From: Brugia malayi
Taxonomy: Eukaryota > Nematoda > Chromadorea > Rhabditida > Onchocercidae
Reading direction: 5' to 3'
DNA length: 64,000 bases
NCBI RefSeq assembly: GCF_000002995.4
Contig: NW_025062478.1
Span: 12,334,001-12,398,000, forward strand
A program made the translations under genes and the position numbers. Each line of letters starts with the position of its first letter. Positions within the stretch are counted from its first letter, which is position 1. A model generated the notes under the pieces. That model was not told the DNA's origin and made no database searches. It saw nothing but the letters and a program-made list of their open reading frames with translations. Below, piece after piece: positions 49,467-62,960 of this stretch.

Positions 49467-52400
49467 TGATGCTACAGAATATGTTCAGCGCCTTATCTTT
49501 CTTGCACTATCGCAAAGATGACGATTTCGTTGACCGCTTGTCTTACTTTTATACTCCATCTTTCCTGATTATGATGGCTATTCTAGTCAGTTTCAAGCAA
49601 GTAAGACTCTCCTCATATCAAATGAAAAATGCTCACTTTTCTGAGATATTTTCAACAAATATCTCAGAGTTATTCAATGAAAGAAAATCGATAATTATTT
49701 AATTAATAAAGATAACATTGAAGTAATCGCAATAGTATGAATGAATGATCTATAGTGAATTAATTCACTTATCATATCGGTATCACTTTCATGGAAGAGA
49801 AAAACTGTTCATAAGTAAATCAAATAATGTTTGTTCAAATTTTCTTTGATTAATTGATTCATAACTATATAATTACAAGAAATCGCAAAGTTGAAATTGT
49901 TGAAATATCATTTATGACATTTTGTTTTTGCTTTTTTTCTTGACACTTTTATAAATTCTGAAGTGAAGTATAAAAGATGTTGAAGTTTGGTGGTCGACCG
50001 CTAGAATGCTGGGTGCCTGCACAATTCACAAGCTCATGGGAAGCTTATACAGAAATGTATTGCTGGGCTCAAAATACCTATTGGGTGCCTATCGAACAGG
50101 TAAAGTATTCATTCACATCTAGAAATTATTAAATGAAAAATTGTTGTCACTAAATGTTACATTGCAAAATGTTGCACAGGTGCTAATTAATTTTGGAACT
50201 GAGAGAACGAAAAATAAAATTCTAAAGCATTCATTCATTCATTGTTTATAGCATTGAATGTATTCCATTGAAAAGGAAAAAAGAAAACTATTCAAAAATG
50301 ATAAAAACATTTGTTAAGAATTAACTTAAAATTCAAACTATTTCTCTTCCAGGATATCCCAATGGATATAGCAGAGCGGGAATATCGTCAGATCTCTTAT
50401 TATCAATGGGTGCCATTTTTCCTTCTTATTCAAGCTTTTCTCTATTATATTCCATGTCTCGTTTGGCGTCTAATGAGCGACAAGTCTGGTAATTTCATCA
50501 ATCTCTTGATTCTTCTCGTGCAGTTACGATTTTAAAAATACTTGCAATATGCTTTTAGCTTCCTGGCAATTTAACAAAAGCAATTGTAAGAATGAATTTT
50601 GAAATCTAAATTGATTGAAAAATTTTTGAAATGTTAAACTTGAATTATTTAACCATCAACATTTTCATTATAAATTGATCAAATCAGAAAATAGATATTG
50701 AACAATATCTAAGAGATGGTTCATCATTGAGGAGTTTCAAATTTTATTGAGAAGTTTCAAATATTCTTAATCGAACTTGGAATTGAAAACTAGAAATTAA
50801 ATAAAAATTGATTTCACACAAGAAGGCAAACTCAAAAGTATATGATTAGGATTATTCGTGTAAGCTTTCAATAAATTTAAATTTATCTGAAATATCAAAT
50901 AATGTAGGCATCCGGTTGAATGATATTGTTCAATTAGCAACAGAAAAAGAAAACATTGAACCAGACTACAGGACACGAATCATTGAGTCACTTGCGCGTC
51001 ATATCGAATCTGCTCTCAGGTATTGTCTTTATTCCATTCACTTACCTAAGCAAATTGATCGTCCTGGTAAGGAACACTAAAACATGTGTTGTTCTTGTAT
51101 ATTTCGGCTCTTGAATTATTCCAATTCTGATTAAACTATTATTTCCAATTTCAATGGTTTTCCATTATACAATGTAAATAGTCCAATACTGCTTTTTCTT
51201 TATTTCTATTTTAATTAAACTGTATTAAATTACAGTTTTTACTACCATCTGAGAATCAACCTACTTCAGGTACCAACATGCAGCCACCTCAAGAGCTCAA
51301 TATACATTACATAGAGTGTTAAAATGCTTAAATATGCGTTATTATGAAAGTTATGTGACAGGCCTGTATTTGGTAAGGTATTGTTAAATTTTTCTTTCTT
51401 CACTTTTGTTCTCCTTAATATGTCATCGTATTGTTTTATTAGTTATTTAGAAGATTATAGCTTCTTCTGATGTCTCTGAGAAGAGACTTATAACATTGCT
51501 AGGCACTTATTTCATGATATTTAAGGCTGTGCCAATTCAACTTTAGTTTTAAGGCTGTCACTTACATCTATTCCATGTTGCTCTTTTGCAGGCTACAAAA
51601 GTGATGTATGTAAGCAATATATTAACCAATTTGATATTAGTAAATAAATTTTTGGAGACCGACGAATATTCCATTTATGGTCTCGGTGTATTGCGTGACC
51701 TCTTATTTGGCAGATCTTGGATGGAATCTGGTAATTTTCCACGAGTTACTTTGGTCAGTTCTTTTATCTACTCATTGTTTTCATTTTAAAAAAAACCAGA
51801 AAGATTACTTTGCATATCTATGATCTTTCATCTAATTGAAATGACCAGAAAAGTTGTGTAATTGATATAAATGTTTAGACTCTTCTCCATCTTTCCTTCT
51901 CTTCCTAATGTTTCTGCAAAATTTGGAAAAGTTCATTCTGTTTTTATATCTAATATTGTTTGTTCCCCTAATAATGCGACAATTAAAATTGTTAGTTTCT
52001 ATATAAATTAGCTAATAGACAAAAAATGAGATAAATTAAGTAATATCATTTAGACTAATCATCAGTTCACATAAACGTTCATCACATTGATTCTATTTAA
52101 ATATTTCTTCTTTGTTAAAAATGTTTTTGGAAAAGTTAATTTAGAAATTTAATTTCAGTGCGACTTTGAAGTACGTGTTCTTGGAAATAATCAGCGGCAC
52201 TCTGTACAGGCATGTAATTTTCATTTTTTATACTCTTAGGGAATTATTTGGGAATTTCATTAGAGTTAGTGGTGTTTTCATTTATATCCCATGTTTTTAC
52301 TTATAGATTCTTAAGCAGATTGAATAGCTAAGTTGATTAGTGTCATGTTAGATGGATAGTTGGATGAAATAAATTTATATGCAATACTGATTTTAATAGA

Positions 52401-55202
52401 ATTCTTTAGAGTTAGTGATGAAATGACAGAATAGGTTATATTGTGAAATTAAAAGTGGAAAAAAATAACAGAAAAAAAAATATAAGAAAACGATAGAATA
52501 AAAAAAGTTGTAAGGAATAGTGTCAAATTGTGTCATATTTTCTTCACTTTTTTTTTTTGTAGTACCAGAATTGTGTGATTCAATTTTTATGGAAATAAAT
52601 AAAATTAGTTAGATTGAAATGATGAATGTAAATACGAGGACAAATTTATGATGAAATGGAAGAGGATGAAATATTTGTAGTGTGTTCTTGTTATAAATAT
52701 ATTCAACGAGAAAATATTCATTTTAATTTGGTTATGGTTTTCCATGTTATTTGTTGCTGCCACATTGGATGCTGCTTATTGGTTCAGCATTTCCTTATTT
52801 CATAAGTAAATTTTCCTTCTTTACTTTTAAAATGAAATAAATGCAAAAATTAATTTGGAAAATTAGAACAAGAAATGAGTAAATTTTATATTAAAAAAAA
52901 AAAGTTTTTTTACATTGAAAAAACCATTAAAATCTAGTCTAACTTAATTTAAACTTTCTTCTAGTGTTCAAACTTAATTATTTTTTCTTTTTAAAAGGAA
53001 AAATTTAGGATTAGTCTTTAATTGAAGTTTAGTTTAATGCTTCAAACTTCGACCAGGTTTAAATTTATGCTTAGATTATTCTTATATATGACTATGTTAT
53101 GATGAAAAATAAATTCAAATTACGCTCATTTATTAATCCCTATGCTATATTTTACTATCAATAAGGTAACTTTCTGTCATATTTATCTGATAAGAAGGAA
53201 AAAGGAAAAACTAAAAAAAGAATTCTTTGCATAGTATTTGCATAAATTATTTATCACTTATACTTTTTGCTTAGTCTATGATTTCCATTTGTGATTCTTG
53301 CACTGTGCAAGAAAAAAGCTAAAATCTGTTTAATATACTTAATGCTTTTTAGAAGATATATCGCTTTGTAGGGACCGTGTTCGTTTTGTTTTACGTCATC
53401 TGGAATTAACAACTGATCCTGATCGACCTGAATTATTTCGAAAGGAAAAGCGGAACCAAGTGGAACATTTCTTAAAGGCGTACCTCAAAGTAACTTTATT
53501 TGATTTTTTTTTTTTTTTATTGCACCTTTTTCTTCCTTGAACTTTTTTCTAGTTTTTATTCTTGAGAATTCTACTCTCGATATATCCTATAATATAATTA
53601 AGTACAGGTGGATGGTGTATTAGTGTTACGAATGATAGCACTCCATGCTGGTGTAATGTTTTGTACTGAAATTACGGATGCACTCTGGAAACGTTATTTA
53701 TCGCAGCATCCGGAAAATCTGATCGATGAAGATTCTTCACTTATCAACTTTGCTCGGTATGTTTTGTTTAATTTGAATAATCTTTTAAAACAATTCAATT
53801 CTTAATACAATATTCTATGTGTGCAAATTTTCTCCAATCTCTACTCTATACTTGAAATCAAGCAATCTGAATCACTTAATCAGTAAACTAGTTAATCGAT
53901 CAGTGCAATTCATTTACTAGTATCTTGAATTCCTCACAAAACTGATATTGATATGTACGCTTATCAGTCACACTTCTATCAAGAGTTACGTTACTCTGAC
54001 TTACTGCTGATCTGATCATCTGATAATTAATTTGCTTCCTTTTCTACCATTAGTATGTCTCCTAATAGGAGAGATATTATTTGTCGTCCTGTTTTCACAT
54101 TAGTAATTCTCATTTTGTTTGAAATAGTTAGAGAAGGAAAGTATTATGAGGAGAAAGAAAAATATTTGTCATTTGTTAATGAATGAGTATTCTCATTTCC
54201 ACTCTAACAAATTATTTCCCTTATAACTAATGAAGTTACTTATCATTAGGTTTTCTCAGTTATAGATTCATTTAATGTGTTTAATTTCACTTACAGATGT
54301 ACTATAAATTGTTCTTATCATCTAGCGAACTCATTTGAACTGAACAAACTGTCAAAGATTCAAAGTGATATTGGCTTATTCGTAATGTCTTATTCATATT
54401 GTATTGTTTTGTTGTATTTTGAGTAGATAATATAAAATATCAATGGCACGCTTTTAGTATTTTAGAACTCAGTCGATACGACGGAAACAGCAAAATGATG
54501 GTAATGGTGGTGATAAACAGAAAAGATATCAACATTTATTTGCTCATCAGCGATTCTCTAAGTTATTCTCACATCGAACACAAGCATCGCTTCGGTTAGA
54601 TAATCTTGTTTTTTCTTTTGAGTGCTTGCTTTAATCAAATATACGTATCTATAAGTATCATTAAATTTACGATTGAATAATAGAATGGTAGAAATGAAGT
54701 ATCATTTGAAATCCTATTCAAGTTCAAAAACTAAATCGGGGCTTTTTTTTTTTTTTTTTTCATCGATCTTCAATCTTCATCTCATATTTTTTCACCTGTT
54801 ACATAAAAATTACTTTATGTAATTATTGATGAAGCAATTCATTAGACTTCTTATGCTAGGCTATTCTCTATCATATCCTAGCTGTTTATTCTACTGCACT
54901 TTCACTGATTCTGAGCCAAGGGCCTGCATACATCCTAATGTATACACACTAATGATCGAAAGTAAATGAGTAACTTATTTAGTACCATACAAATACAATA
55001 TGCGCTTGGAAAGTAATTAGATTAAAAGTAAAATGTTTACTGCAGTCTTAATCGTGGTCAATACATTAATCGATCGCTTGACATGGATCGTCAAAAGCCG
55101 CAGATACAAATTCGACATCCAAAACAAACACCAATGAGGATACAGATGTTACCGGGATCACAAATCACAAATGATAAGGACTTGGACGAAGATGAAAGCT
55201 AG
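49466..55202 (+). CDS. Innexin (invertebrate gap-junction channel subunit)
   Basis: Exons: 49466-49600, 49986-50099, 50353-50488, 50908-51019, 51270-51372, 51592-51753, 52159-52209, 52681-52805, 53372-53489, 53608-53756, 54466-54594, 55046-55202; 1491 nt, 496 residues. Innexins are four-pass plasma-membrane proteins that form gap junctions and hemichannels. Hallmarks: [16 protein letters not shown]1 ([12 protein letters not shown]), extracellular-loop cysteines C53 and C71 ([22 protein letters not shown]), the family signature [10 protein letters not shown]2, TM3 ([20 protein letters not shown]), loop-2 cysteines C255 (RVTLCDFEV) and C272, TM4 ([15 protein letters not shown]), and the cytosolic [14 protein letters not shown] block. 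The C-terminal tail (about residues 400-496) is basic, Gln-rich and longer than usual. Intron 7 starts with GC. Which innexin orthologue this is cannot be decided by eye. Confidence 0.95.
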
Positions 55203-56586
55203 CAGTGCAATGAATCACCAGCACCTCCTATCTTATGAATAATTAAGTAGTAACAAATGATAAAGTGCCAGCTTCTTCTATTGTATGCACATAAAATGAG
55301 TCGTGTGCTGCAAGGTCACAGGTCAGTTCGAAGAATCATTGCATATACATTCTAGATCTTGAAGAACAGCTTCCAACAGTTATAGTGATGATGACAGCAA
55401 TGATGCTTGTACTTCTAGAACTTTACAAAAAAAAAAAAACTGGTACAGAGCTTGTGACTTCATATATTACCTGCCAGAACGATATTTCCTTGCGTTTCGG
55501 ATGAAAAAGTCAAATGCAGTTGATGCAGAATTTCTTGCATCAAATATCAAGAATAGCAGGCAATCACCAACAGTAAGTTGATAAAATTGTTAAACCAGAA
55601 GCTGCATCCTAACAACAGTCTACAGGAATTTGAAAGTGGAATAGTGTTACGAATTTCAAGTGAAATTTTTATTTCAAAATATTCAGACGAAAATCAAACA
55701 GAATAGATCACTACAGAAATTACTAAAGGACGAATTAATAACAAAATCGTGCCATTCAGAGCAGAGGTAAGCTCACAGTCTGATAGACGGCTCGAATAAA
55801 TAAATCTCCCCAATATATATCTCTCTATTACTTATTATTTTATTAGTTTCTCGGTCCATAACACTTTAGGCATACATTGCTGCCTGTGTATATATCAAAT
55901 AAATGTCTAGGCTAAATGACAATAAAACTTAAAAAAGTACAAGACAATACAATTAAAAAACCGAAAAGATTGAGTCGACGTAACTACCTATTAATGAATA
56001 ATTGACCTTTTGCGCATTTTAAATTGTAAAAATAATGACGCATTGTGCACCGATATCATATGACAGAAAAGTCTTCAGGACTCCTAATTCTATATCAATA
56101 AAATTTTGAAAAAGATTGATTGGATGAATGGTTGTAAATTATATTTGAATCAATAATGACGTGTGTGTAGGAGGCATAAGTAATGAAAAGGTAGAGATAT
56201 GCGGAAAAGTTTTAATGGAGATTCTTGGTGATGGAAGGAGATGTAATTTGATACAATCTTCTATGGGAAACTAATCGTTTAAAATCACATGAAAATATGA
56301 CTTAGAATTATGAAAAGAAAACTTTCGAAAACAACAAAATACACCACTCCCTTCCATCATGAATAATAATGCAAAGTTTAGTAAGCAAGAAGCAAATTTT
56401 AGAGATAATTCACTAATGACTTTTCAGAAGTTGGAAAAGACACTGGTGCTAGGAGTTTGGCAATTCCAGACAAATTAAATTGTCTGGATTTCCCATAATA
56501 GTGCACAATCGATTTAAGTCACAATAATGAAGTAAACTATATTAGCACAGGCTCCAATCACCAATTTTATAATTACTTATGTCAGT
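55203..56586. other. Convergent 3' intergenic region, innexin and ZC3H14
   Basis: 1.4 kb between the two stop codons, expected to contain both 3' UTRs. AATAAA occurs at 55795-55800. No coding exon was seen. Confidence 0.5.
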
Positions 56587-59500
56587 TCATGTTGCCGCTA
56601 CGCTTGGTGCTTTCCACCGATATTTCGCACCTGTTGCACTAAGAAGTGCAACAGCACTAGCCTTAGGATGCCAGAAATAACAGGCACGATTCGTACAACG
56701 ATCGCCAAAACGACAAAGCTGAAAAACACTACTCTTTGTATTACGTAAAGAATATAAATTTTAGGGAGCCTATTAAAACGATAAAACGTAGACTTCGAGC
56801 TATACTTACTGACATGAATTACTTGTTTTAAAAATAACTGTAATCTTAAAATAATAAAATGAATAACCTTAGGATGTTTGAAGCTACAGCTGGCATTCGC
56901 GCATTTCCCACCATATTTACATGGAATGTTCAAAGCGTACGAAGCAGCAGACGTAACTGAGCTTAGCGATGCCTGTGCTCCCACCTCAGCTGATGGAGCT
57001 GCTGTTGCTGCTGTCCTGAAATTTCAGATTTTATGATTTTGTGATGTATGAATTAAAAGATATTTTTTAAAAAATAATGAAAACCGATGAGCTAAGATGT
57101 ACATAAATCTTATGCATAAAAAAGTTCGCATAAGCGCTTCATACTCATGCATGAGACGCTCAATCAATCTTTATTTAAAAACGGAAGCTTCAAAGCACTC
57201 AGAGTTTATTAGGAAGATAATATCTGCAATTAAAAAACATACGTTGACTTCAAAATGTGTGCATAAACACAGTTGGGATTCAAACACATACGACCGAATT
57301 TGCATTGCGGATGGATGTAAATACATCGGTCACCAAACGAACAGTTCGGAAAATTGCTGTGAAAGGAAGCTAATTTGATAAACATCCGAACTAATTTAAC
57401 AAATACTATTGCGTGTAATTCGTTTTTTTTTTTTTTTTTTTTTAACTTTTAAAGTTTAGAGTGATTGCTTTCCAAAATTTTCTAGTGTTACATTATGTAC
57501 ATTAATGCATGCTGCATAAAATGAACCTTAGCATTTCGAGATTAAATGACCTTAGCATTCTGATTGCACCTATCAGTGCCACTAATGGAACTATTACCAG
57601 TGAAAAAATCGACTTGCTAAATCGATTACAAACGTTTAAAACAATAGGTAACACAGTTAAGTATGCTGAAATCAAATAAGTAAAACAGCTAAAATAGTTG
57701 TAACACAATAAGCCTTCAAATAATTACCTGCAAGGCTTACTCGGGTGAATATATACACAATTTTGAAGAGAACAATTCGGCCAAAATTTACAACGTTCCA
57801 TTAGCTTTTCACCTCCTGTTGATGAAACTACTGATGAATTTGATATCTAAACGAGCAACCAATTAGTAGACTCACCTGTTTACTTCAACACAATATATCT
57901 TCAGATCGTGGCAGAACTACAAAACAGAAATGTCACACATCATCTTACATAACATCATATATTTGGGTCATCTTTAAATTCTCAAAATTGTGCAGGAAAA
58001 ATTTAGTTGTTTGAATAGGAAAAGACCTGAAACTTTTTTCGATTAGAAATAATAAATGTGTAGCCAAATAAGATACCTGTCTACTAGCAGCAAATACATT
58101 TTGTCGTGGTGTACTGTAGAAAAGTTGAGGTGGAGGGGTCTGTGGACGAAATAGCGGACTCGACAGGATGGGAGTTGGGGGTACCTTAAATATGGTAATA
58201 TTAAAAAGCTTTTAAGATTCGAGACCGGAAATCACTGTATGATAGAAGTTTTAAATAATGATAAGCCGTCACCTATGTGACATCCATTCCTAAGTTAAGG
58301 TAGGTAAAGACATTTCCAAGGAGTCTCAAATATTTCAAGTCTCGCCAACTTTCCATTCAAATATCTTAACTTTACAAAGTGTAAAAAGAGATTTTATAGA
58401 ATACCAACAATATTTGATCATCAACTTCTAACCTCATCAAAACCTTGACCAACAGTCTGAGCACTGGCAAGAACAGCATCAATTTGCGCTTCTGAAAAAA
58501 GATAAATATATTATGTGCTTGTTTAAGTTTTGTAAAAATATTCCCAAAATTCTTTTATGAATACATTTAACCTATACGAGTTTCAAAATTAGCTATGTTT
58601 GTTCAAACGAGTGGTCAATCGTCTTCGTAAGCTCAAATAAAAAATGCATACATCATCCAACAATGAATGCAAAACAAAGAGCTACACAAACAAATTATCT
58701 TTCATCAAATTGCAATTTATGTTTTGATAGCAATACAAATGTTTTCATAAATATCAAAAGAATTAGCAGTTTAATAATTTTGGGCGACATAATATTCAGC
58801 GAAGATGCAGTTATTTAATTTATATCATACGTTAATTCCGATCCAGTTATATGAATTTACTAAGGATAAAAAACAGACCGTCATCACCATCGTCATCACC
58901 GTCATCACTGGTATCATCTTCTGGCAGCTGTATTTGCAAATCCCAAGCGGGTAAAGGTTTCGAATTATTGGAAACCTGAAAAAAACTTTATTACACACAT
59001 GTTCGATGCTTAGTATCACTCAGCATCTTATTTTATATAAAATTTTTAATAAAATTTGGAGCTTTAAGAACGACAAAGAAAATCTTCAAATACGCGGAAA
59101 AATGCAAAAAAAAGTTATCCAGTCTGTGTGTAATTTACGCTGCTCTCATTTCTCTTAACAACTTCAATTCTTTTACCTCATTAGAATGTGCTACCACGCA
59201 TGTTTCATTTTCCGTACTGTTGGCAGTTGATTTCTCATGAGACGCTTCTCTTTTTACCTGTCTTGGTTGTGACAAATTCAGATGTGCCAAAACTGTAATA
59301 CAATAACGAGCCAATAAGTTGTTTGCATATTTAGCTGAATTAAGGAACCAGACAACCGAAAGAAGGTGTGAAAAGATCTTAAAACTTACTTGGATTAGTT
59401 TCATTCTTACGCCTTTTTGCCTTCTTTTTGCTAACAATTTCAACATTTCCTTCACCAATTTTTGTAAGTCGTTTAGCCAAACCGCTGATTGAATCGCCTT

Positions 59501-62500
59501 TTAAAGTTATGTAAAACTTTGGTTCTTCTATAGAGCTTGGTCTGAACAGCGTTTATGCTTATTATCAAAAAAGACTCTGACACTAACAAAGACTTTGACA
59601 TTAATAACAAAAACTCTGACCACACAAATACTTAGCAGCTGCAGACTAACACCAAAAATTGACTGATAATATCTCCAACACGAACATATATCAAGAGCTG
59701 GAATATTCTAAGAAATAAAATAAAACTATCAAACACACCCATATGTTCGCATGCGTTTTCTTTCTACTTCTGGTTCACTTAAATTGGATTCATCAACTGT
59801 CTGCACGATTGAACGACTGTTACCATTTCCACTATTTGATTCATCCGGCATAACAACCAAAGCATCACCAATATCATCATAAACATCGATTTCAATACCC
59901 TAACATATGTATATAAATATACGATAGGAAATTTAGCAATCACCATGCAGTTATTGTTAAGATTCGGAAGCAGTGAAAATCCAGCAAAGGATATAAATAA
60001 AGGAAACATTACCACAGTAAAATGATGAGTTATTCGAAAAAGCAATAAATAAATTTACTACCAACCTCTTCCTCATCCATAACATTCACATCGTTCTGTT
60101 TGTGTTTTCCATGATCAGCTATTTCTTTCTCCTTTTTCACTGTTAATCCACTACCATAACCAGCAATTTGGCTTGCTGCTCTTGTTGTTTCGCCTGCTTC
60201 CTTAATCGCTTTCAAGAATAGCGACTTCACGCCACGAGATTGTTTACTGCAACGAATTTCACTTACCATGAAGAAAGAACAACAGATTTTGTGGTTTGAA
60301 AAATGACACTGATATGAGGAAGATTTTCTCCTAACCATTTTCAAATTTTAAACGAAAACTGGAGGCACTTAACAAAGGCTTATCCTAACAGCAAATGAGT
60401 TAAAACAATGCAATATGAGTATTTTGAAAATTAGGAGTTGACACAAAAGCACATGCTTATAATCAAAACGTTTCAAACAGTTGTAAGGTTGACTTACGTC
60501 GTTACTTCTTTTTCAGGAAGTTTTCGCTTCACAACCACTTGAGAAGACACCGATTTTACAGTTGGCTCTGGTGGTAATTTAACGACGGCAGATGACTGTA
60601 CCTGTAACCGTTGAAAACTTTAATTCCTAACCAAATGTACGAAACAATCCCTCTGGTAATATATAACATTTGCTGCAAGATATTCCCACAAAAATATATT
60701 TGATGGATAAGCAAATATTCGACTATTCGCTAATATACTTCATAAGAATACTCGACCATACAACACATATAAATGACAAGCACTGCATAATGGTAATGCC
60801 TGCCACTGCATGATAGCCATATTTATCTCATTTATGTTTATCTATGTTTATCGATTATATCTGCGATTAAAACATATTCAACCTTTTTGCTTCTCAAAAT
60901 GCGTGCCGACTCTTCCGCAGCAATCCGTTCCTCTTCGTCAATATCTTCCTCTAATATTGGTGAACGGGAATGCGCCTTTCGCTTTCGTTGTAGTAAAGCA
61001 TCTTGTCCCGAATCACCTGATATTTTGCTGAAAACATATCCTTGAATTTATTAGACACAAATAAATAAGTACAGCAATAGCAACTGAGTAAACATATCGA
61101 CAAGAAGTGAAATTTTGATGGATAGAATTTCAACCTAACTTCTTTTCAGAAAATACGAAAAAAAGATTTGATAAAATGTATTTCTAAGTAGATTTCAGTA
61201 TCGTTCGAAATCTTTTCAAAGACATACTCGACATGGTGCAATTTCCCATATTAAGTGAAAACACTATTACACATGAATTACACAACAGAACTAATAAGCA
61301 GCGAATAAGGGAAAATAAAAAGAGGTGGAACCTTGCGTAAATATCCTTTCTGGCTCGTTTCTCCTCTTCATCATTTCTTCTTTTAGAATATTTTGCATCT
61401 TCTCTTGCCTCCCTTTCTACCCTACCATCTGATCTCATTTGCACAAATTTTCGGTCATTTCTTGCACTATCATCCCGTCTCATTCCAAAACGTGCAGCCG
61501 CTGCAATATTTTCAACAGTGCTTATTTTGAGGAAACGATATCTAGTTTATGAAAGCAAAAAGCAGTTAAAAATTATTGAGATAGAAAGGTTATGAAAATA
61601 ATACCTCGACGTTCTGGACTTTCCGGTTTTTTCCGACGGTGTGTCTTTTCTAGAGACAAAACAGGCGACTTTGCTTTACGTGATGGCTGAAATTTGCAGA
61701 AAATGAATGGTAAAGAAGCAGTCAATTTGATGCAATTCTCTATGAATCGATTTATTCAACTATGATCCAATGAAATAATGCAACATGTAATCAAAAAGAA
61801 TATTTCAATTCTCGTTGTCATCAGATTTAAAATTAGAAATGCAAGTTGCAAATGATGGTTTTCATAAAGGAAAATTTCAGAAAAGAAAATAAAAAGACTG
61901 AGGAGATAGGATTACAAAATACAAAATAGATCACGAAATACATAAATAACATGCAAAAATATCAAAATATAAAGGTTATACCTTCGACTTTACTACCTTT
62001 GCAACGCCAGTGCGCTTTTCGTTTTCTTTTCTTTCAGATTCTTTCATTCCACGCTGCTTTTCTTTTTCTTTTTTTTCATGTTCCTTTAATGTATTTCTCG
62101 AACTGGAACTTTCTTGTTTCTTCTTTCTGTCCACTGCTTTTTCTTTTTCTCGTTTATTGGAATTTTCCAGCTCTCTTCGATGACCGCTGCTTTCGTTATC
62201 TTTCCGTTTGCTATCACTTGATTCTTGGACAGCATTCAGAACAGTGGCAGATTGTAAACGTTCAAAAATGTCAAAAAGCCTGAAAATACAATTGTTTTGA
62301 CGAAAACTAGAAATTTATATTTAATAAGAATTATGACTGAATGCTATTCTATTCTGTACATTCTTCTATTAATAAAAGTGATATGCATTTCATAATATAA
62401 ACATATCAAACACATATTAAGGAGCATCAACGGCTAGAAGAACATAAACGACACAAAACCAACCATTCTACAAATCTTTCCGAATTTTTGCCCAGAAAAA

Positions 62501-62938
62501 GTAACAAATCTTCCTTCATTTGTGTTTTCTCCTTTTTATTTGCAATCATCACCATTATATAGTCCGGTAATTCTTCATCTACATATACACCTAGCTCTTC
62601 TAGTTTAGCTTTTATGGCAGCCTGAAAAATATTTAATTTTTACAACACAGTAGTTGTCCCATATTTTGGTATTAACTTTATTAAATAAAAAAAAAAACCT
62701 TCGGTTCCCAAAACAATTGAACATTACACAACAGTTCGTACTATAAACAATAACATTTTTTATGAAACCTAAGTCAGCATACAAACAAATCTTAAGTGAA
62801 ATAGTTAAGCATAAATCTTCTCAAGTAAAGCAGATTTTATTCAGTGGAATATTCTGAAGAAAATAAAATGTTTAGTCATAATCTGAGAAGAAAACCTACT
62901 CGAATTTTCTTCGAAACTTCTGCACTACCACCAGTCAT
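56587..62938 (-). CDS. ZC3H14: ZC3H14/Nab2-type poly(A) RNA-binding CCCH zinc-finger protein (SUT-2-like)
   Basis: A nuclear poly(A)-binding protein that limits tail length and influences mRNA quality; the C. elegans counterpart is SUT-2. I read 18 exons: 62938-62900, 62621-62464, 62279-61982, 61686-61605, 61500-61332, 61027-60883, 60601-60498, 60246-60066, 59899-59739, 59541-59390, 59292-59177, 58975-58879, 58491-58433, 58184-58077, 57846-57728, 57356-57243, 57015-56868, 56718-56587; 2382 nt, 793 residues. The N-terminal PWI-like fold is plain (KAKLEELGVYVDEELPDYIM; LLLFLGKNSERFVEWLFDIF). A long Lys/Arg/Glu region follows, then SLFLKAIKEAGETTR and PKFYITLKGD, both found in vertebrate ZC3H14. 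Five CCCH fingers occupy residues 642 onward: CKFWPNCSLQNCVYIH, CSNFPNCSFGDRCIYIH, CKFGRMCLNPNCVYAH, CKYGGKCANASCSFKH, CRFGDRCTNRACYFWH. The C-terminus ends YRWKAPSVAAT. All introns are GT-AG. Confidence 0.96.
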
Positions 62939-62960
62939 TTATTATAATTATTCCTGAAAA
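62939..62960 (-). promoter_or_regulatory. Candidate spliced-leader acceptor of ZC3H14
   Basis: On the minus strand GTTTTCAG ends at 62954, leaving 15 nt before the ATG at 62938. It supports this start codon. Confidence 0.5.

Noticed and set aside
57097..57378. Plus-strand 93-codon frame
   Set aside because: Antisense to the ZC3H14 exon that encodes fingers 2 and 3.
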